DNA of 64,000 nucleotides, taken from contig CAMHFN010000005.1 of assembly GCA_946184615.1 (NCBI GenBank), positions 55,182 through 119,181 of the forward strand, read 5' to 3'. The position numbers were made by a program, and so were the translations under genes. The notes under the pieces were generated by a model. The model was not told the DNA's origin. It saw nothing but the letters and a program-made list of their open reading frames with translations, and ran no database searches. Position 1 is the stretch's first letter, and the number at the start of each line of letters is the position of its first letter. This DNA is from an uncultured Bacteroidales bacterium. GTDB taxonomy: Bacteria; Bacteroidota; Bacteroidia; Bacteroidales; F082. Below, one piece after another: positions 61,001-64,000 of this stretch.

Positions 61001-62800
61001 GTTACCAGTTGCCTCACTCCAATTAATATATCCATCCCACTGCTGCTGTTCGTTATTTTCGTCAGTATAAGTTACATAAATATAGCCATAAGCATTGTCT
61101 TGCACGGTACTAATATAAATGTTTTGTGTGCTTGCTGTGTATGAAACGCTGGTGTAAACAGGTCTTTTCGAGAAGGGGTTGGGGATCGTGGTATATGGAT
61201 AATTGCCCGAGCCGTCCTCATTGGCGTGTTCGAGAGTCTTCAGATAGACGAATTGGTTTCCTGATTCGTTGGGGCCTACCTGCACACCAGTGGCATCGGC
61301 AGTCCAACTGTCATTGGCAGGGTTCGCTCCATCGGTGGTGCTTACGGTTTGCAGGCCGTTGCCGAAATAACTAATCTTCACATCGGCGGGGTTAAGGCTG
61401 TGGATGGGCTGGTCGCCATCGCTATAGTAGCTCCAGCTGTGGTCCTCGCGGTCGTCCAACAGCACCACATCGCCATACACGCCGTTGCCGCCGTCTTCGC
61501 CACTGGGAATGTAGATGGCCGATGCGACGAGTGAGTTGATATAACCTTCCTTAATAGCAATGGCTTTCACTGTAGTACCGGGCTGTACGGTGAAGCTTTC
61601 GCCAGGATAATGGATGCTGGCATCGGTGGGGGTGTTGCCGTTGGTGGTATAGTAGATGTCGGCATCTTCGAGGCTGCAAGCCAAGGTGGTAGAACCCGAA
61701 TCGTTGAACGAAATGGTCGGCGTGGGCACATAACGCTCATCGATACGTATCGTGACCACTCCTGAGAACACGTCAGGGCAAGTGGTGCCTCGCGTGGCGA
61801 AATGGATGAAGAAAGGCGGTTCCAAACTTACATTGGTATAGTCAATGATGCCCGCAGCCACCGTGTGTGGCGTGTTGCTGGGCTGTTCAAACTCGTGGTT
61901 GGTGTAATCCCAAAGTCTGGGGTCCTCGGGGTTACTGGTGTTTGGGTTGTTGTTAATGGTCCATCTTATATAGTAAGTGTCGTTCACACCAGCAGGTTTC
62001 TCAGGGAAGAAAGTCGTCACTTGGTTGATGCTGGCATTGTGGTTGTAGGTGGGGTCGCCGGGGACGTTGATAGCGTTGAAATGGAAAGTGTGTTCTGACG
62101 AAGCAGTACCGTCAACAGTAGCTTTCACGGTTATGTCCAAGGGGAACGTCTGACCACTCAAGTCCACCAAAGCATCTGGGGTGTAGTCTTGGTATGTACC
62201 CGTGCCAATTTTATATTGCATCGTGGCTTCTGTTCCGATGCAGGTGGGGATGAGCGACATCTGGTTTTCGCACGCCGACATCACTGCCAAAGGAGGCGTG
62301 GGGACAAAACTATCCGTCTGGGAGATGCTAGCCACCCAACCTTCGTCACGCCAATGGAAATCCGACACAAAACGAATCGTCATATTTCCGTGGGAGGTCA
62401 CAGTGAAGTTGTCAATGCTGCTGGAGTAATCGTTGCAGGTGAAGGTGCCTATCAAGAGGTCCTCATCCACCATGTCGCCTTCATAAAACTTCAGGACATC
62501 ATTGTTGATGCGACATCTGGTGAAATCAATTCGGATGCCCTTGCCCTCGGGCACGGTGAGCGTCAAGGTGTATTCCTCGTTATGCTGGTACCAGGTGGTC
62601 CAGTTGTACTCGTTGGCATTGGTTGGATCAACGGAGGGATCGAAGAGTACATCTCCTCCCGAATCATAGAACAGGAAACCAGCTGTCGGCACTTGCTGTG
62701 TTCCGTTGGTCATTTTAAGCGTCGCTTGCGCTTGGACAAATTGGGAGGAAAAAACCATAAACAGCGTTATGGCAAATAATTTCAGAAAATTGCGAACCAT
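52043..62800 (-). CDS. giant T9SS-secreted adhesin-like protein
   Basis: A 3585-residue protein with signal peptide (cleavage after about residue 25, V-Q-A-Q-A). Order of visible parts: a CUB-like N-terminal domain (about 30-175, C-R-I-N-N-D-V-L-K-F-Y-E-G-D); a chitobiase-type beta domain (about 375-450, I-Y-Y-T-T-N-G-N-T-P-T); a long parallel-beta-helix-like region with V-Y-G-G / V-F-G-G-G repeats (about 1160-1600); GLUG-type repeats (about 2745-2935, I-G-G-L-V-S-Q-N, G-G-I-V-A-D-N); and a T9SS type A sorting domain in the last 75 residues. Residues about 3287-3529 are shared almost identically with the partial gene at 63072. Surface adhesion or matrix binding is inferred. The start at M-V-R-N-F was chosen as the signal-peptide start. 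Confidence 0.88.
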   Translation of the reverse strand: MVRNFLKLFAITLFMVFSSQFVQAQATLKMTNGTQQVPTAGFLFYDSGGDVLFDPSVDPTNANEYNWTTWYQHNEEYTLTLTVPEGKGIRIDFTRCRINNDVLKFYEGDMVDEDLLIGTFTCNDYSSSIDNFTVTSHGNMTIRFVSDFHWRDEGWVASISQTDSFVPTPPLAVMSACENQMSLIPTCIGTEATMQYKIGTGTYQDYTPDALVDLSGQTFPLDITVKATVDGTASSEHTFHFNAINVPGDPTYNHNASINQVTTFFPEKPAGVNDTYYIRWTINNNPNTSNPEDPRLWDYTNHEFEQPSNTPHTVAAGIIDYTNVSLEPPFFIHFATRGTTCPDVFSGVVTIRIDERYVPTPTISFNDSGSTTLACSLEDADIYYTTNGNTPTDASIHYPGESFTVQPGTTVKAIAIKEGYINSLVASAIYIPSGEDGGNGVYGDVVLLDDREDHSWSYYSDGDQPIHSLNPADVKISYFGNGLQTVSTTDGANPANDSWTADATGVQVGPNESGNQFVYLKTLEHANEDGSGNYPYTTIPNPFSKRPVYTSVSYTASTQNIYISTVQDNAYGYIYVTYTDENNEQQQWDGYINWSEATGNIEPSTTITVKTGTVVTFRLTTIDPDNNAGTWVGTNGNHLVGYEARYDNAAGETISSGSLNVSGRQITNTATVEAAVAVRLEYTKEGTGTWYNGANVSYQYTDPLGNVVGPHYLTEGNANDITDYAPIIIDVKPNSIIYLTAHHEGGANAYSITAYNNVSNEQIAQAKTQNGVVMDANASAMVSSGGTTTTDWRGFYAWRVKRLSNGLKIKVNGTEYGSDQISAIPFINAETPVEFVTTNEYGNEVDFEALWAKAYVVRYNSNNAVNVSNHSVGFERNFVVLTRHNADFILGGNNNRLNNPNNRAVTVSSYYPDGTLGSGDAYRSGIDFDGNLDLNYDLKLEYVQNFNYANSTYYINANGHYLCIGRGMTTNYTIATQINAIRGNAYTINASNTKIRIESGNYGHIHVLAGQYGYTNQPGQRFHTLLTFGTDYDRATKDNNKLTVAPSNGEITFGNRYPLVGENGDRRINASVNRRERTFTCITKSGKFQEDQFENTIGTNTQSFYIGTTGESNSYSGKRYLTVEGGEFACIAGGRGPKASGDDNTYPTTTATYVDRNDTTATIRIKKDAIIHGGVYGGAAASAAWGNRKIIITGGIIEGWVAGGCNGTSSDTSYGGRGIGDSYIYVGGNAVIGGETPHTIPNVNNVPGTIGGNIFGAGRGSYGGPNVPSSMDNSYVVIADRCDILHSVYGGGNLGRVFEGEGHAANVYILGGTIHDNVYGGANLANSQMAFIHIKDGVVEGSVYGGSNTEGTANGLAQINMSGGSVGGSVFGGGYGVSTNMNAGTEVNISGGTINNNVYGGGEEGTVTSNTNVNFSGGTVKNVFGAGKGSSSSTAQVSGQTRATVSGGTVNKSVYGGGEAGDVNNGLGNLASTVNVNGGTVKEDVFGGGRLGKTTGNVVVNVYEGNIDGNVFGGAYGARNNVYIAGTHTVNIMGGNIYTNVYGGSRQADDALSFSPSAGGSDPVNYVNISGGHIFYQVFAGGFFGHNYGSVYAFIGQNAILNAPNHAPTTGLSYNIATLMIDGSVWAGADFGSFDGSDFGAATIEGRSNVYIDGLGYNTVSSRPSDAAYMNIGSSVLGTGTSCYAGLLGSNLLFCNYGETVANTNSTTGDDFVEPYTTATRNLLSIQFFNNAVIEKTHIHFLGQGRINSLLTTEKYSLYDIKEVLRVVNGSSLFIDYPIDQMKKMGSYTCSNVYAASPTYTTVKYTDLPTAGKDNKFRVNSGAFINVKYLNAYGPNQNYGEFEGFFYVMSDEENSVCAYARPKQSSDAGNQINPAYDNPLDGGFLSYNASQNIYSAGTLTNNQFSSPNNAPGTVENGVQMAYENHTLPMGSKAGEEYFRIWRYGGLYSYRQGVFNAIAKPDEGYSTADVLISLPATRGDGSFFRIKTVGGFPQVNYGDDVLTVNAGCYGSTTEAEWMYYQPKQGDNPGEYVLNQSATSEEIVNGLDVLQENCNANFGLVAIPQGSLEGSNENWLICNTASDENEYLSSSRWDNNNNYVNPSILFRLTYYNLLTNNVVWDPITIIFEQCIEDEHGNIIVKDEIEVALSVSTSTTIEQDFTAQAYALMYGKTEDKYKRSTYTAKVVLPSYFQSIQEAGELSNWTFQSAIWEPNEEDGFGADAWTEGADYLGTADHKKHFSMEIRPSYNFDNTLGWTSFDPTVHDLKTLAETGVGTLMSSTDGRSDAAFDFLLHYDGTMNCGDEKLMGVLTVTFTIDNYKDPTTNYKKDVVVKIEVWRRGIGYNYYINGVQGHGSNFFSGEFPDAAKKTLSGVFNHSNYKPGDNIFIVNTVTANESTPLDWNGQIYSQVLIYRYPGGHPLLHSQYSTECFTHYDEYYPDNMGFAGPLVQVETSMNMHGIILDGFQNIRETTPESSAANSIYVDDDKFVTPTAPLVSIAENATLTMYGQSQLQWNYSNCNGGGVYNAGTLYMNYGSTITDNAVLSNSYNGAGIYLENGATIIVSDSVQINNNHLVTSHTGNATANDKNNNVYLVSEGSVIQVGTLDPIDAYGSLDAVSRIGVTKAEWGQYYYTPIAYSDAGSDYLLNLIPTLPDAPAIDYLIFDDNLYYHLVTLNNTVGYEPSSDYLFWVGTWATAVHEKPSGFSPNSIDSPEDLAWAISVVNGLNGVDPAQPGTNFTVTEDIDMSANIWVPIGTITHPYEGTFDANGHVITGIHSPLNNDNMGMFGNITDDGAVENMALSVDFSGGNSVKMGSVAAESSGTISNVETGGTIVGTTTTTTIGGIVADNSGTVHSSFAVNTITAATPTTHVGGLVGDNAGDLINSYANATMSGSEHIGGLVSQNKGRVENCYSVIGEQTFPAFADENIPAAPKGINYCYTDNNANGYVKTIGSGSNLRGHGTYSPVKERKAIGYMYDDNAITLESGETSNYVHGATIDYDDNHLINWNGLLWSLNRWVQKNPDYQNCTPWFRPTSVIINGDRPILAFPADNCLGTLDTDGKFLHYSSIGGGANGLDHLITTFNEKMNDAASSLFLYGNATEVTLVPESQVKVFVNENACLLQAAGSGNFINTTVGVSFDNSFKTGASDYFGTPLEYDWHFLSSPLQAAPMGMTYDPGTGYGNPASVSDMTGNYLPNGLVGQSTVKWDLYSFFEPQYHWINLKRATGDHWHFEAPHDLIDADAYTNETTFLQGKGYMAAISQDSYLSSTGTLNNGNKDIQIVLTKQSPEDDELGCNLLGNPYQAYLDMNDFFTTNNTLGATYWVYVAEGDNFMAGNCSASTNYAIPSVTLHPHQAFFVKTPTDGIKATFNYDMATDQPNGYSYFRGKIDYPLVNLFATNEAGKKDLAVIEVNRPVLDGSPKLRTMNNANFELYTRMNSQDYSILFTEEGTERVTLCFKAKENGNYTLSWDTQNGEFAYLWLIDNITGDKYDMLTTDHYTFEAKDTDIATRFYVEFRTKGGDTPVNSDSFAYFNGNEWFITGEGTLLLIDEMGRTLYTEYLSGETSRVHLDRFAAGVYVLQLNDKAQKIIIK
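52213..52939 (-). repeat. 727-bp near-identical duplication, copy 1
   Basis: Aligns without gaps to 63260-63986 (offset 11047). I found three differences, all synonymous and all in the last 90 bp towards the upstream end of the genes, leaving about 640 bp identical. The borders are sharp on both sides. Confidence 0.85.
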
Positions 62801-62842
62801 TTTGATAGAATTTATTATTCTTTTAGCTAAAATTTGGCGGCG

Positions 62843-62850
62843 CAAAATTA
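62843..62850 (-). promoter_or_regulatory. TAnnTTTG promoter box for the giant T9SS gene
   Basis: TAATTTTG on the minus strand, 42 bp before the ATG at 62800. Confidence 0.5.
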
Positions 62851-63019
62851 CGTTTTTTTTTCTTTATTAAGAAATAATAAGCGTTTTTTTATCAACAAAT
62901 CAACAAAGTGTTGAAAGTATAAATACTAACACGATGTAAATTTAATATAGATTTGATGTTAAATAAATCCTAAATAAAAAGAAATAAAATCCTTCAATGA
63001 ATAGTTGTATAATTACAAA

Positions 63020-63047
63020 TTAGGGGATTTGAATTCAAATCCCCTAA
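63020..63047 (-). terminator. 28-bp perfect palindrome after the partial T9SS gene
   Basis: Left arm TTAGGGGATTTGAA, right arm its exact reverse complement, no spacer. It begins 25 bp past the stop of the minus-strand gene at 63072; a weak T-rich tail follows in that direction. A terminator is the simplest reading. Confidence 0.5.
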
Positions 63048-63071
63048 CTCTAAATTCTAAATTATTAGTTT

Positions 63072-64000
63072 TTAATTTTTAATTACAATCTTCTGGGTCT
63101 TCACCTTGTTGTCTTTCGAAACCAGGCAAATCATGTAGGTGCCGGCAGCGAGGTGGCCGAAGTGGACTTCGGAGGATTCGCCTGCGAGGTAGCTGCTGTA
63201 GAGCTTGTGTCCCATGAGGTCGACCAGCTCAAGCAGACCTTGTCCTTGCACGACCCAAGCGTTACCATTGAAATAGGCGAAGGAGTCGCTGTTGACGGGG
63301 GTATCGCCACCTTTGGTGCGGAATTCCACATAGAAGCGAGTGGCGATGTCGGTGTCCTTGGCTTCGAAGGTGTAGTGGTCTGTGGTCAACATGTCGTACT
63401 TGTCGCCTGTGATGTTGTCGATGAGCCAGAGGTACGCAAACTCACCGTTCTGGGTGTCCCAGCTGAGGGTGTAGTTGCCGTTCTCTTTGGCCTTGAAGCA
63501 GAGGGTGACGCGTTCGGTGCCCTCCTCGGTGAAGAGGATGCTGTAGTCTTGGCTATTCATACGGGTGTAGAGCTCGAAGTTGGCGTTGTTCATGGTGCGC
63601 AACTTGGGCGAGCCGTCCAATACGGGGCGATTCACTTCAATGACGGCGAGGTCTTTCTTTCCGGCCTCGTTGGTGGCGAAGAGGTTGACCAAGGGGTAGT
63701 CGATCTTGCCACGGAAGTAGGAGTAGCCATTGGGTTGGTCAGTGGCCATGTCGTAGTTGAAGGTGGCTTTAATGCCGTCGGTGGGCGTTTTCACGAAGAA
63801 GGCTTGGTGGGGGTGCAAGGTGACGGAAGGAATGGCGTAGTTGGTGGAGGCGGAGCAGTTGCCAGCCATGAAGTTGTCGCCTTCGGCCACATACACCCAA
63901 TATGTGGCCCCCAAAGTATTGTTCGTGGTGAAGAAGTCATTCATATCGAGGTAGGCCTGATAGGGGTTACCCAAGAGGTTGCAGCCGGTCTCAGTGACGT
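63072..64000 (-). CDS. second giant T9SS protein, C-terminal part (5'-truncated)
   Basis: The reading frame is open to the window end, so only the last 309 residues are seen. From G-C-N-L-L-G-N-P-Y-Q to F-A-Y-F-N-G-N the protein is identical to the giant protein at 52043. Beyond that, the last 60 residues form a clearly different T9SS sorting domain (A-W-V-V-Q-G-Q-G-L-L-E-L-V-D-L-M-G-H, ending K-I-V-I-K-N). The shared DNA runs 63260-63986. It is transcribed in the same direction as the giant gene but probably separately, since a palindrome and a promoter lie between them. Confidence 0.85.
   Translation of the reverse strand, partial: VTETGCNLLGNPYQAYLDMNDFFTTNNTLGATYWVYVAEGDNFMAGNCSASTNYAIPSVTLHPHQAFFVKTPTDGIKATFNYDMATDQPNGYSYFRGKIDYPLVNLFATNEAGKKDLAVIEVNRPVLDGSPKLRTMNNANFELYTRMNSQDYSILFTEEGTERVTLCFKAKENGNYTLSWDTQNGEFAYLWLIDNITGDKYDMLTTDHYTFEAKDTDIATRFYVEFRTKGGDTPVNSDSFAYFNGNAWVVQGQGLLELVDLMGHKLYSSYLAGESSEVHFGHLAAGTYMICLVSKDNKVKTQKIVIKN
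63260..63986 (-). repeat. 727-bp near-identical duplication, copy 2
   Basis: Second copy of the block at 52213-52939, in the truncated T9SS gene. Outside the block the two genes differ in both directions as far as visible. Confidence 0.85.

Larger units (their letters stand above)
62801..63071. other. intergenic region between the two giant T9SS genes
   Basis: 271 bp, very AT-rich. It holds the promoter of the giant gene (62843-62850, minus strand) and a 28-bp perfect palindrome (63020-63047) just past the stop of the partial gene. No gene was seen. Confidence 0.6.

Noticed and set aside
1..64000. tRNA, rRNA, tmRNA or riboswitch genes
   Set aside because: Inspection of all intergenic gaps showed no cloverleaf-like or other recognisable RNA sequence; most gaps are shorter than 120 bp.

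Overview
The window looks like a chromosome segment of a Bacteroidales-type bacterium (phylum Bacteroidota). Evidence: T9SS (type IX secretion) C-terminal sorting domains, many promoters with the Bacteroidota -7 box TAnnTTTG close to start codons, a DUF3098-type gene between ftsX and uppP, an HYC_CC_PP-like metal-binding protein beside a TonB receptor, and ptb-buk butyrate genes. No rRNA, tRNA, CRISPR array or intact insertion sequence was seen.

Layout. (1) 1-15.4 kb is a surface-glycan modification island. It holds a CotH-like T9SS protein (5'-truncated), a membrane-anchored GH16-like protein, three AlgI-like MBOAT O-acyltransferases, four AlgJ/AlgX-like SGNH proteins and an LtaS-like phosphotransferase. 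The GH16-like protein and all four SGNH proteins share a roughly 40-residue helical module built around P-x-W, seven copies in total. (2) 15.4-19 kb: a U32 peptidase-family protein carrying an in-frame hairpin insertion, and an MsbA-like ABC exporter. (3) 19-22.8 kb is accessory in character: an Rpn/PD-(D/E)XK protein, a small HTH protein, a lipoprotein, and an AAA ATPase with a nuclease-like C-terminus. Around these lie a duplicated promoter element, several palindromes, four alternating copies of a 14-mer and a 34-bp relic of an ATPase gene. (4) 22.8-29.6 kb is mostly housekeeping: carboxylase beta subunit, ftsX, DUF3098, uppP, truB, queA. (5) 29.6-35.7 kb: a large protein with a RING-like half-site and a TerD-like C-terminus, glycyl-tRNA synthetase, a lipoprotein, a zinc-ribbon membrane protein and thpR. 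(6) 35.7-40.3 kb: TrkH, an OxyR-like LysR regulator, ptb and buk. (7) 40.4-49.98 kb: an acidic lipoprotein, the His/Cys-rich protein with its TonB receptor, a ROK kinase, a secreted protein with an M64 peptidase and CvpA, then an OstA-like protein and rsmI. (8) 49.98-64 kb: an E/P-repeat protein, tdk, a small C-terminally anchored protein, a 3585-residue T9SS adhesin-like protein, and the 3' end of a second such gene that shares about 727 bp with the first at almost complete nucleotide identity.

How the genes work together (inference). The island could O-acylate and phosphoglycerol-decorate a surface polysaccharide: MBOATs move acyl groups across the membrane, periplasmic SGNH proteins transfer them, and the shared helical module may dock the components. 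UppP, OstA, the ABC exporter and FtsX are consistent with general envelope biogenesis. ptb-buk points to butyrate formation from butyryl-CoA with ATP gain.
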